Shown here one piece after another: positions 17,401-21,977 of a stretch of 21,977 nucleotides of DNA (position 1 is the stretch's first letter; the number at the start of each line of letters is the position of its first letter). The notes under the pieces were generated by a model that made no database searches, was not told the DNA's origin, and saw only the letters and a program-made list of their open reading frames with translations. The DNA comes from a virus. The DNA lies in IMG/VR virus record IMGVR_UViG_3300037963_004589, positions 72,476-94,452 of that record. One strand, 5' to 3'. Position numbers and translations under genes: made by a program.

Positions 17401-17572
17401 CTCCACCTATATATGCAACTGCGTTATCAGAATTCTTTTTTACTTCCTCGTATAATCCATTGAATACCTGTTCGTATTCTTTATGTCGTTTCAGATTTCT
17501 AATCTGAATATCAGATATATGGTGTATGTACTTTAGTTTACGAAAAGGAACTTTAACCTTGTCTTGAATCAA
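14411..17572 (-). CDS. Fused Mre11-Rad50 (SbcD-SbcC; T4 gp47-gp46-like) recombination nuclease/ATPase
   Basis: This is a 1053-residue fusion. The N-terminal metallophosphoesterase has SDIQ (20-23), GGD (56-58), GNHD (92-95), FHG (His164) and GDIH (196-199). The Rad50/SMC-like half begins near residue 373: Walker A APNASGKS (405-412), a long coiled coil (about 550-900) with a zinc-hook CxxC (Cys725, Cys728), signature LSSGMER (960-966), Walker B FLAIDEG (Asp992, Glu993), and a switch His in VVSHIES (1025). In T4 these are two proteins, gp47 and gp46, that resect ends for recombination-dependent replication; here one chain holds both, fixing a 1:1 ratio. Motif I normally reads D-x-H; here it reads D-x-Q, so one metal ligand may be lost or replaced. 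The start overlaps the 68-residue gene (ATGA). The stop overlaps the convergent RHH gene. Confidence 0.93.
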   Translation of the reverse strand: MIQDKVKVPFRKLKYIHHISDIQIRNLKRHKEYEQVFNGLYEEVKKNSDNAVAYIGGDIAHSKTEMSPELIDQLSRLFKNLADICPTILIAGNHDCNLNNLNRMDCLSPIVDNLNHPNLHYLKRTGIYTCADTDFIVWDVWDKEKDYIKAKDVPGDRTKVVLFHGTVDRSETDLGFKLPSKVKMSMFKGYDLGLLGDIHKRQHLNDDETISYCGSLVQQNHGEDIGKGYLLWDVPARKSKYIEVHNDYGYYTIDIDNGKLPDLSDLPNKPRLRVRVSNTKPAQLKRLMTKIQKMGKIQESVITRVDGLSTDKVRNNKINIGDVNNPDYQYELIQEYLKSNYLVDDDTFIKIKDILKDLNRVIPEADIQRNVHWKLKKFEFSNLFSYGEDNVVDFTKLNGMIGLFAPNASGKSALLDALCFNLFDMSSRAYKADNIINKAKNTFHCKVNFEVSGQDYFIEKFGKKNLRNGHVKVDIEFWTIDDTGEKISLNGDQRRTTQNNIKRVIGNFDDFVLTSMSSQNNSTVFIDKTQKERKELLSQFMGLKIFDTLYQQAAEDIKEVNTLLNDFKKADYDSKLATITDDLLLLEGKEKDFRVDETDIKSQIKTVKQEIQKQTKRLKPVDDSIKSIEDLQIEYDKLQILKQDVKSKLSEYETEQYDFDRAVKEIEKKIASYKNDGVEEKYYELEKLEEERDLFQVEIDKLKQDVRIKLDKIDKLGNLTYDEDCNHCMTNPFTIDAIETKKNLEKDKLLAQEYVQKKQQMEDEIQTRFKVRAFKKDLDELEGKLNEKQRYQDNITSNINITKEKQKNILTQFNLITSEMERAKSQEQNVVFNSQIDIEIDKLQHESDNLDYQLDMINQKLTTLHGEIQVLKTTESQINDNIDKVEQLEGDHQAYQFLLEAIKRDGVPYDLISKSLPTVEGAVNDILAQIVDFSIVFNMDGKQIDTHIVYDDDRVWPLELSSGMERFISSLAIRVGLMNVSNLPRSNFLAIDEGWGTMDSENLNSVAQLFQYLKSEFQFSLVVSHIESMRDFVDTLLEIKKVGGSSSVRFSRN

Positions 17573-17775
17573 CTAAACTCCTTGAGTATTCTCTTAACTT
17601 TTCTAAATTGTTTTTCATTTACTACAACATCCCACGCAAATTGGGTTCCATCTTTACTATAATAAGTATCAGATTTAATCTCCAAAAACTCTTTTATTTT
17701 TAGGTAGGCATCGTAGTTTTTAATGTGAACTTTTCGGTACTCTTCACCTATACTCCAACTCTCATATATTGCCAT
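17569..17775 (-). CDS. Small hypothetical protein between primase and Mre11-Rad50 (68 aa)
   Basis: This 68-residue protein is of unknown function. It is rich in Lys, Tyr and Glu (YESWSIGEEYRKVHIKNY) and ends in a basic helix (EKQFRKVKRILKEF). The start overlaps the end of the primase gene by 14 bases, and the stop overlaps the Mre11-Rad50 start as ATGA, so it is translated with both. A GAGG element ten bases upstream supports the ATG. An alternating beta-helix pattern (KVHIKNYDAYLKIKEFLE...AWDVVVNEKQFRKVKRIL) hints at a small alpha/beta fold. Being locked between two replication genes suggests a replication or recombination accessory role, but no motif shows it. Confidence 0.7.
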   Translation of the reverse strand: MAIYESWSIGEEYRKVHIKNYDAYLKIKEFLEIKSDTYYSKDGTQFAWDVVVNEKQFRKVKRILKEFS

Positions 17776-18688
17776 ATATTTTCATCCTCATCAATTGTTT
17801 AAAATCTACATTAACTGAAGATGATAATTGCTCCACCATTTTTTGATAACCAAGTTCACTCGGGTCCGAACCCTTTAGTTTTACAAAACTTACTTGAATA
17901 CCGTTTCTTAAAAACTCATCTATCATTTTAAGTGATGAAGTAAAAGCATCATCATCTAATGAAATAATTATATGAGAGACTTGTTTTTCGACTATTTTAC
18001 GAGCTAATTGTGGTAAAATAGTTTTTCCAAATAAAGGTATGGAATTATTTTTTATGGCCATAGCATCAAAAACCCCTTCACAAAGAATTATCGGTAGTTT
18101 CCAATTTACATATAGGTCAAATCCGATTATATCTTTTGGTACGGGTGGATTCTTATATTTCATACCACCTTTGTAAAAATCTCTACCTACAAAATAATTT
18201 AATTGACCATCGGAATCATAACTTGGGATAATTATTCTATTTTGATAAATACCATTTAAACAATAATGTAAATTATATCGTATTATATCGTTCATATCTA
18301 ATCCTCGTTCATATACAAATTTTAATGCATGCATTTTTTGTACTGAATCACCACCATTCCATAATGGTTTTGCTTCTTTAGGAAGATTTAATATTCGTTG
18401 TTTATCAGTTTTAGATTTATTTGAAGTATAATATTTAGAACCAACTGCATCACTCATTTCTTTGAATAATTGTCGTGGTGCATTAACTGCTTTTAATAAC
18501 TGAAAATGATTGTGTCCACCTTGATTACTTACCCAACAATGCCATTTACCAGTCTCTATATTAACTTGTAATTTTGGTTTGTGGTGTTGTACAAATGGAC
18601 TCCACCACATATACTCATTAGTTTTCTTTAACGATTGACCTTTTGATTTTAAGGCTTTATCTAATATATTTATAACTAATTGATTCAT
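17762..18688 (-). CDS. DnaG/T4 gp61-like DNA primase with toprim domain and degraded zinc finger
   Basis: This is a 308-residue primase. The toprim catalytic core is clear: ILCEGVFDAMA (201-211; Glu204, Asp208), IISLDDDAF (241-249; the acidic metal cluster), and KGSDPSELG (272-280; the downstream DP motif). An RNA-polymerase-like core precedes it (NRIIIPSYDSDGQLNYFVGRD, 150-170). The N-terminal region should be a CHC2 zinc finger but keeps the frame of the motif without its ligands: the usual CPFH is SPFV (30-33) and the second pair is HCWVSNQGG (50-58), leaving only Cys51 in place. It is shorter than bacterial DnaG and has no helicase part. It overlaps the nuclease gene upstream (ATGA) and the 68-residue gene downstream. 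It probably makes primers for phage lagging-strand synthesis. Confidence 0.85.
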   Translation of the reverse strand: MNQLVINILDKALKSKGQSLKKTNEYMWWSPFVQHHKPKLQVNIETGKWHCWVSNQGGHNHFQLLKAVNAPRQLFKEMSDAVGSKYYTSNKSKTDKQRILNLPKEAKPLWNGGDSVQKMHALKFVYERGLDMNDIIRYNLHYCLNGIYQNRIIIPSYDSDGQLNYFVGRDFYKGGMKYKNPPVPKDIIGFDLYVNWKLPIILCEGVFDAMAIKNNSIPLFGKTILPQLARKIVEKQVSHIIISLDDDAFTSSLKMIDEFLRNGIQVSFVKLKGSDPSELGYQKMVEQLSSSVNVDFKQLMRMKIYGNI

Positions 18689-19020
18689 TTAATAAGGTCT
18701 ACAAATTCCTTTAATTCTATTACTGCGTAGGTCTTCGACCTGTTTCTTTTAAACACCACAACTGGTGTTCCTTTATGAGCATATTCCTCTGCCTGTTCTA
18801 AAGCACTCCATATATTTAGTTTTTCATGGTTTTTACATTCAAATGAATATGGTATAAGTTTACGGGCTGCAGGTGATAACTGAATATCCTCTCCACTTTC
18901 TCCCATAGTAGTGGATTTAATATCATCTGGTTCTAATTGTTCTTTGAATGTTTCGAGAAGAATATCTCGTACTGAATTTTGTAAGCGTTTTCCTTTGTTC
19001 TTTGCCGAACGAGTTTTCAT
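18685..19020 (-). CDS. PD-(D/E)XK nuclease-like protein (resolvase type)
   Basis: The 111-residue protein is mostly basic at its start (MKTRSAKNKGKRLQNSVRD). The nuclease site reads GESGEDIQLSPAARKL (Asp45), then SFECKNHEKL (Glu61, Lys63), then a helix with Gln76. This D...ExK order is the PD-(D/E)XK fold used by Holliday junction resolvases and VRR/RecB-type nucleases; I associate the GEDIQLSPAARKL...ECKN run with small phage proteins of this type. It sits at the head of the replication operon, overlapping the primase start (ATGA) after a 209-base gap upstream. It may resolve branched DNA before packaging or nick host DNA; the substrate cannot be told by eye. Confidence 0.78.
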   Translation of the reverse strand: MKTRSAKNKGKRLQNSVRDILLETFKEQLEPDDIKSTTMGESGEDIQLSPAARKLIPYSFECKNHEKLNIWSALEQAEEYAHKGTPVVVFKRNRSKTYAVIELKEFVDLIK

Positions 19021-19061
19021 ATAAAACCTAAATTAAAAGTTGTAAGTTATAAATTATTAAG

Positions 19062-19075
19062 CTAAAAGCTTTTAG
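19062..19075. repeat. Perfect 14-base palindrome CTAAAAGCTTTTAG
   Basis: CTAAAAG is followed directly by its own reverse complement, with no loop. Such sites suit a dimeric DNA-binding protein better than an RNA hairpin. It lies 42 bases upstream of the nuclease gene start. In AT-rich DNA short palindromes arise by chance, so an operator role is only possible. Confidence 0.4.
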
Positions 19076-19144
19076 TTATTAATAAATATATTATAAATCT
19101 CTCAGAATTTAATTTTTATTTGTTAATAGACATACTTTTTTCAG

Positions 19145-19167
19145 AGAAAAATAAGGTTAATTTTTCT
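19145..19167. repeat. Inverted repeat (8-bp arms, 7-base loop), possible hairpin or terminator
   Basis: The arms AGAAAAAT and ATTTTTCT flank AAGGTTA. An alternative, mutually exclusive stem pairs AAGGTT (19153-19158) with AACCTT (19172-19177). Both are AT-rich and weak. The element lies 63 bases past the metalloprotease stop, so it may end or attenuate transcription from the accessory block. No G/C-rich stem with a separate U tract is seen. Confidence 0.3.
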
Positions 19168-19229
19168 TTGAAACCTTTAATGAATTCATAACTTAAGTTA
19201 ATAATATATATGGCACTGAATCGCTAAAA

Positions 19230-19619
19230 TTAGAATTTATTTTTCCAAAATCGATTATATTCTTGTCTTGCCCAATTTTCTGCTTTTTCTTCCCATTTAT
19301 TATCATCGTGAGGGTCTAATCCTCGATAAGTTGCCATGGTTCCAGCTTGAGTATATTTTTTCATAAACTTTTTCACACCATATTTATATGCTTGTTTTGC
19401 ATGATGTATCTCATGTAATACAGTAATTATAAACTCTTTAACACTTGGATAACTTCTGTTTAAAAAAATAGTATCTGTTTCTGGTTTGTAATCTGCTAAA
19501 TTACCTGGTGAACCAAATTTTATTTTACTTTTAAGTTTATAATATTTTACTAATTCAGAAGCAATGTATTGAAAATCTGCTCGTTCTAAAAGTAAATGTA
19601 TATCCTTTAAACTTGTCAT
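19230..19619 (-). CDS. Small zinc metalloprotease-like protein (HExxH)
   Basis: The 129-residue protein carries VLHEIHHAKQ (67-76), a clear HExxH zinc site (His69, Glu70, His73), and downstream KWEEKAENWARQEY (108-121), which gives the third ligand (Glu111 or Glu114) in the E-x-x-A-x-x-x-A style of SprT/ImmA-like zincins. No TM segment or secretion signal is visible. The N-terminus, MTSLKDIHLLLERADF, contains SLKDxxLLLE, similar to the MIKLKDLL tags of the next two genes upstream; a cleavage after Glu12 would fit a T4-type prohead protease. The start overlaps the PAP2 gene (ATGA). It could be packaged in the head and injected, or act in the cell; the target is unknown. Confidence 0.75.
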   Translation of the reverse strand: MTSLKDIHLLLERADFQYIASELVKYYKLKSKIKFGSPGNLADYKPETDTIFLNRSYPSVKEFIITVLHEIHHAKQAYKYGVKKFMKKYTQAGTMATYRGLDPHDDNKWEEKAENWARQEYNRFWKNKF

Positions 19620-20233
19620 GATAAAAACTTCATTAATTGTTCTGCAAGTTTTTTTCCACCACTCTTATCACTTTCGTAATGTGCTTTTGCTATAATTCGT
19701 GATTCAGCAATTTCTTCACCAACATCTCTATAGTGTACTGCATGTTTAGGGTCTTTTAATGCAAGATATTCTCCAATCAAATATCCTTGTGTTGCATGTC
19801 CACTTGGATAACTTGGGGTTTTCATACTATCTAATTCAGTTCCATTTAAATCAATACCATAAAAATTTGCAATTTGAAATGGTCTTGGACGGTTATAATG
19901 ATATTTTATTTCCATAATATATCTTACACTATCTTTAATTAAAATATCAATATCAGTTTTAAGTTTAGGGTCTAAATGTTCAATTTCTTTTTTAAAAACC
20001 TCTGCAATATCATCTCCCTCTTTTACACGAGTTACATCTGGTTCTATACTTGCTAAATATTTTATTTCACCGAGAGTTACATTTGAATCATTATCTGGTG
20101 GTGGTGGTAGTTTTACAAAGGTGTTTATATCTAACATCTTTGGTTCACGAGACATTTTCTTTTTATGTTTTGGTTTTATTTTATCAGTATATGCAAGTTC
20201 TCGTAAAGTTAATAAATCTTTTAGTTTAATCAT
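19616..20233 (-). CDS. PAP2/class A acid phosphatase-like protein with MIKLKDLL N-terminal tag
   Basis: The 205-residue protein has all three motifs of the PAP2 / haloperoxidase superfamily with exact spacing: K-x6-RP in KYHYNRPRP (Lys110, Arg117), PSGH in YPSGHATQG (143-146), and SR-x5-H-x3-D in SRIIAKAHYESD (178-189). The catalytic pair is His146 (acid) and His185 (nucleophile). The fold normally dephosphorylates lipids, sugars or nucleotides, or with vanadate acts as a haloperoxidase. There is no signal peptide and no TM segment, so a soluble enzyme is expected, unlike most bacterial PAP2 proteins. Residues 1-8 (MIKLKDLL) are identical to the next gene upstream and are followed by TLRE (L-x-E), a T4 gp21-like cleavage site. 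The start overlaps that gene by ATGA. Confidence 0.86.
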   Translation of the reverse strand: MIKLKDLLTLRELAYTDKIKPKHKKKMSREPKMLDINTFVKLPPPPDNDSNVTLGEIKYLASIEPDVTRVKEGDDIAEVFKKEIEHLDPKLKTDIDILIKDSVRYIMEIKYHYNRPRPFQIANFYGIDLNGTELDSMKTPSYPSGHATQGYLIGEYLALKDPKHAVHYRDVGEEIAESRIIAKAHYESDKSGGKKLAEQLMKFLS

Positions 20234-20682
20234 AATCTTGAACTTCCCATTACAAAAGCACCATTCATAGCTGGTGTGTATGCTAAATGGTATGTATTTC
20301 CATCCTTCATTAAATAAAAATGTGTTGGACCTGACTTTTCTATTTTATACCCACTAAATCCTTTTTTCATATCTTTAATAAAAGCTTCTAAAGGATATTC
20401 ATATAGTTTTCTGCCAGGTACTACACCATCTCCAACTTGATAATCTACCTCAACACCTTTTCTTTTTTCTCTATCAATTGGTTGTCCAAAATCTCTTGGT
20501 GGGGATATTTGAATATCATAAGTTTTCACTGTCTTATCTAACTTACCATATCCTAATTCCTTAGACCTTTTTTTAAACGCCTTATCAAAATCTCTTAAAA
20601 ATTGTTTTGATGCACCTTTCTTAGAATCTCTCATTGCACGAGTACTTGGTGTTTCTAATAATAAATCTTTTAACTTAATCAT
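20230..20682 (-). CDS. Hypothetical protein with MIKLKDLLLE N-terminal tag (150 aa)
   Basis: The start is set at 20682 rather than an upstream ATG at 20736. The 20682 ATG has TTGGAG seven bases before it and yields an N-terminus identical to the neighbouring PAP2 protein (MIKLKDLL); the upstream choice would add 18 residues that overlap the membrane-protein gene and break that match. The tag ends LLLE before Thr11, fitting an L-x-E prohead protease site. The rest is basic (RAMRDSKKGASKQFLRDF) with a beta-rich end (THFYLMKDGNTYHLAY). It contains no recognised catalytic motif. Length, charge and tag resemble internal head proteins of T4-like phages, which is an inference. It overlaps the membrane-protein gene by eight bases and the PAP2 gene by ATGA. 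Confidence 0.72.
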   Translation of the reverse strand: MIKLKDLLLETPSTRAMRDSKKGASKQFLRDFDKAFKKRSKELGYGKLDKTVKTYDIQISPPRDFGQPIDREKRKGVEVDYQVGDGVVPGRKLYEYPLEAFIKDMKKGFSGYKIEKSGPTHFYLMKDGNTYHLAYTPAMNGAFVMGSSRL

Positions 20683-20989
20683 CTGCATGCTCCAATAGTT
20701 TATTATCATTCTCTTGATTATTAAACCAAAAATCAATTACTTTGGCAAATGAACCAACAAATCCACCCAACATTAGTAATAGTATTTCTTTCCATCCATC
20801 AGTAACATCTTTACCTTGACTCATAAAAAATATCATAAGTGCAAGTATTAAAGAAAACATTCCTACTACAGCAATACTTACATACCACTTTCGTGATTGT
20901 CTGTATTCTATTAAATCTACTAATTTTACATTTATAAAATGTTTTTGATTTTGTCTAGCATCTTTTGTAGTTAAATCTTTAGCATCCAT
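20675..20989 (-). CDS. Two-TM membrane protein, possibly holin-like
   Basis: The 104-residue protein has a polar N-terminus (about 1-34) and two hydrophobic helices: WYVSIAVVGMFSLILALMIFF (about 35-55) and ILLLMLGGFVGSFAKVIDFWF (about 69-89). A charged tail follows (NNQENDNKLLEHADD). Two or three TM helices and a charged C-terminus of this length are typical of phage holins, and the LLGGFVG...DFWF...NKLLE pattern recalls holins of gene-transfer-agent type. No lysis enzyme is next to it, so the holin call is weak. Its start shares a base with the stop of the 48-residue basic gene (TAATG), so their translation is coupled. Confidence 0.65.
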   Translation of the reverse strand: MDAKDLTTKDARQNQKHFINVKLVDLIEYRQSRKWYVSIAVVGMFSLILALMIFFMSQGKDVTDGWKEILLLMLGGFVGSFAKVIDFWFNNQENDNKLLEHADD

Positions 20990-21135
20990 TATCTTCTACC
21001 ATATATTGATTTTTTTGTATTAGGATTTTTCTTTTTCCATTTCTTATGTTGATTTGATGTACGACCCTCTTGTTTCCACTTTTTATTTAAAGCAAGTCTT
21101 CTTTGCTTTTTCTGTTTTGCTTTTTTATTTGGCAT
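20989..21135 (-). CDS. Very basic small protein (48 aa)
   Basis: This 48-residue gene reads MPNKKAKQKKQRRLALNKKW and continues with EGRTSNQHKKWKKKNPNTKK to IYGRR. Twenty of 48 residues are Lys or Arg, so it surely binds nucleic acid or an acidic surface. It has no recognised fold. Its stop overlaps the start of the membrane-protein gene (TAATG), and a GGTGAT stretch lies about 12 bases upstream of the ATG. The good coupling and its place in an otherwise gapless operon make it likely to be real although it is short. It could be an internal head or DNA-condensing protein; this is a guess from charge. Confidence 0.6.
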   Translation of the reverse strand: MPNKKAKQKKQRRLALNKKWKQEGRTSNQHKKWKKKNPNTKKSIYGRR

Positions 21136-21147
21136 TTGTAATAAATA

Positions 21148-21801
21148 TCACCTTTCTGAAGATTTAACTAAATTACTTGAAACTTGTGAACTTAGTAATG
21201 ATTGTATAGTAAAGTATAAAGATGGATTTCTTTTCAACAAATCCTTAAATTCTCTCTGTTTCCAAACTAAACATATTGCATCGTATTTTACTCTACAAGT
21301 TGCAGTTGCAACCTTTTCAGTAAGAAAGGACATCTCTCCTACAAACTCTCCATCTTTAAGTTGAGCTATATCTTCACCATTAACTTGAACATCTACGGTT
21401 CCATTATATATAAGATATAAATCAGGTACAGGCATACCTTGAGTTATTATTCTCTGTCCAGATTTCAAAGTTACCCATTCTGCTGCTTTACTAATTTTAA
21501 GATATTCTACTGGTGTCATTTGTTGAAACAAAGTTTGATAGAGTTCTTCATTTCTATCATCCATTTTTACTTCTCGTTTCTCATATAGGATAACTCCTAT
21601 GTGATAAACATTTACAATAACGAATATAAGATTCCAATTAACTGCCAACCACATGGGTTCGGTAGGAATTGTATAATTATAAAATACTGAAAATAAACTA
21701 GCTAATATTGAAAGTAATCGTAACCATAGAATATCTTTTACAAGAAATGAAAAAGCAATTAATCCAAATGCTAAATGACCTGATAAAGTTGCGATGTCCA
21801 T
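21148..21801 (-). CDS. Popeye-like (POPDC-like) membrane protein with cyclic-nucleotide-binding-type domain
   Basis: The 217-residue protein has three hydrophobic segments in residues about 4-73 (GHLAFGLIAFSFLV, LRLLSILASLFSVFYNY, NWNLIFVIVNVYHIGVILY). A cytoplasmic beta-roll domain follows: GQRIITQGMPVPDLYLIYNG (115-134), VDVQV, and the phosphate-binding-cassette region GEFVGEMSFL (151-160). The order and the NWNLIFVIVNVYH...LYEKREVKM...LYQTLF run match animal POPDC1-3 (three TM helices, then the Popeye domain), including the ending CLVWKQREFKDLL...PSLYF. Canonical cNMP domains keep an Arg about eight residues past GEM/GEL; here that place reads Val-Ala-Thr, so classical cAMP binding is doubtful. 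It follows the thioredoxin-like gene by three bases. A role in membrane sensing is an inference. Confidence 0.8.
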   Translation of the reverse strand: MDIATLSGHLAFGLIAFSFLVKDILWLRLLSILASLFSVFYNYTIPTEPMWLAVNWNLIFVIVNVYHIGVILYEKREVKMDDRNEELYQTLFQQMTPVEYLKISKAAEWVTLKSGQRIITQGMPVPDLYLIYNGTVDVQVNGEDIAQLKDGEFVGEMSFLTEKVATATCRVKYDAICLVWKQREFKDLLKRNPSLYFTIQSLLSSQVSSNLVKSSER

Positions 21802-21804
21802 ACA

Positions 21805-21977
21805 TTAAAACACATCTTCAGATAAAACATCATCAATTGCACCTCTGATATCTTTGTTATCACAATCTAATTCCCCATCCATATCTGCTTTCCATGTTTC
21901 TTTCTTACTACCATCATAGAACAGAACCATAGATGGAAAGTTTCTTAATCTAAGTTTTTTTGTTACTTTTGGTGCTT
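21805..21977 (-). CDS. Thioredoxin-like protein, C-terminal end (partial)
   Basis: Only the last 56 codons are in the window; the start is past base 21977. The visible part reads RLRNFPSMVLFYDGSKKETW, then DMDGELDCDNKDIRGAIDDVL. The FPSMVLFYDG run has the cis-Pro and the strand-turn-strand of the thioredoxin fold (compare IPTLLLFKNG in E. coli thioredoxin), followed by the final helix. The CxxC active site would be upstream, off the window, so redox activity cannot be confirmed. The stop lies three bases before the POPDC-like start, so the two are in one transcript. Confidence 0.65.
   Translation of the reverse strand, partial: APKVTKKLRLRNFPSMVLFYDGSKKETWKADMDGELDCDNKDIRGAIDDVLSEDVF

Larger units (their letters stand above)
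19021..19229. other. AT-rich non-coding gap upstream of the replication operon
   Basis: No ORF of useful length is seen on either strand. The gap separates the accessory block (stop at 19230) from the nuclease/primase/Mre11-Rad50 operon (start at 19020) and is the longest gap in the window. It holds a perfect 14-base palindrome (19062-19075), an 8-bp hairpin (19145-19167), AATAAATA on the plus strand (19081-19088), and TATAAT on the minus strand (19095-19090) without a matching -35 box. It is a reasonable place for an operon promoter, terminator or replication signal, but none is proved. Confidence 0.5.

Noticed and set aside
20683-20736. Upstream in-frame start for the 150-residue tagged protein
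   Set aside because: It would add 18 residues that overlap the membrane-protein gene, lacks the TTGGAG site and hides the MIKLKDLL N-terminus shared with the neighbour.
1-21977. CRISPR arrays, tRNA/rRNA genes, insertion sequences, attachment sites
   Set aside because: I saw no spaced direct repeats, no tRNA-like cloverleaf in the short gaps, no transposase or integrase, and no flanking direct repeats.

Overview
The window is strongly AT-rich, densely packed and almost entirely coded on the minus strand. Many genes are joined by ATGA or TAATG overlaps. It reads as part of the genome of a large tailed bacteriophage (Caudoviricetes), most likely a T4-related myovirus of the kind common in marine samples. 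The evidence is a 2126-residue fibre-like structural protein, a fused Mre11/Rad50 (T4 gp47/gp46-type) protein, a toprim primase, a phage-type PD-(D/E)XK nuclease and a set of phage glycan-modifying enzymes. Shine-Dalgarno-like sites (for example at 7804-7810 and 20690-20695) suggest a host that uses ordinary SD initiation. The host cannot be named from this sequence.

Layout, in the order of minus-strand transcription (high to low coordinates). (1) 21977-19230 is an accessory block: the end of a thioredoxin-like gene; a membrane protein resembling eukaryotic Popeye-domain (POPDC) proteins; a 48-residue very basic protein; a two-TM holin-like protein; two proteins that share the N-terminal tag MIKLKDLL, one of them a complete PAP2-type phosphatase; and a small HExxH metalloprotease. 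The tags resemble T4 capsid-targeting peptides, so these may be internal head proteins. (2) 19229-19021 is a non-coding AT-rich gap with a palindrome and hairpins. (3) 19020-14411 is DNA metabolism: nuclease, primase with a degraded zinc finger, a 68-residue protein, and the Mre11-Rad50 fusion. (4) 14437-14190 holds a short plus-strand ribbon-helix-helix gene, convergent with the fusion gene and divergent from the fibre gene, with T4-late-promoter-like boxes facing both ways. (5) 14189-7502 is the giant fibre protein with a C-terminal C1q/TNF-like domain and a small partner protein. (6) 7500-1 is a glycan and structural cassette: a GT4-like glycosyltransferase, a structural protein ending in a Hint (intein-like) domain, a methyltransferase, a sulfotransferase, an SGNH hydrolase, a DDDE glycosyltransferase, a 62-residue protein, and two tandem beta-1,4-galactosyltransferase-like (GT7) genes with LamG-like domains inserted into the GT fold.

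Taken together, the fibre, Hint protein and sugar enzymes look like one late module that builds and chemically decorates virion surface parts, or alters the host surface. The least ordinary items are the GT7/LamG insertion pair, the phage POPDC-like protein, the shared capsid-targeting-like tags and the BIL-like Hint domain. All functional calls come from reading motifs by eye; no database search was run.
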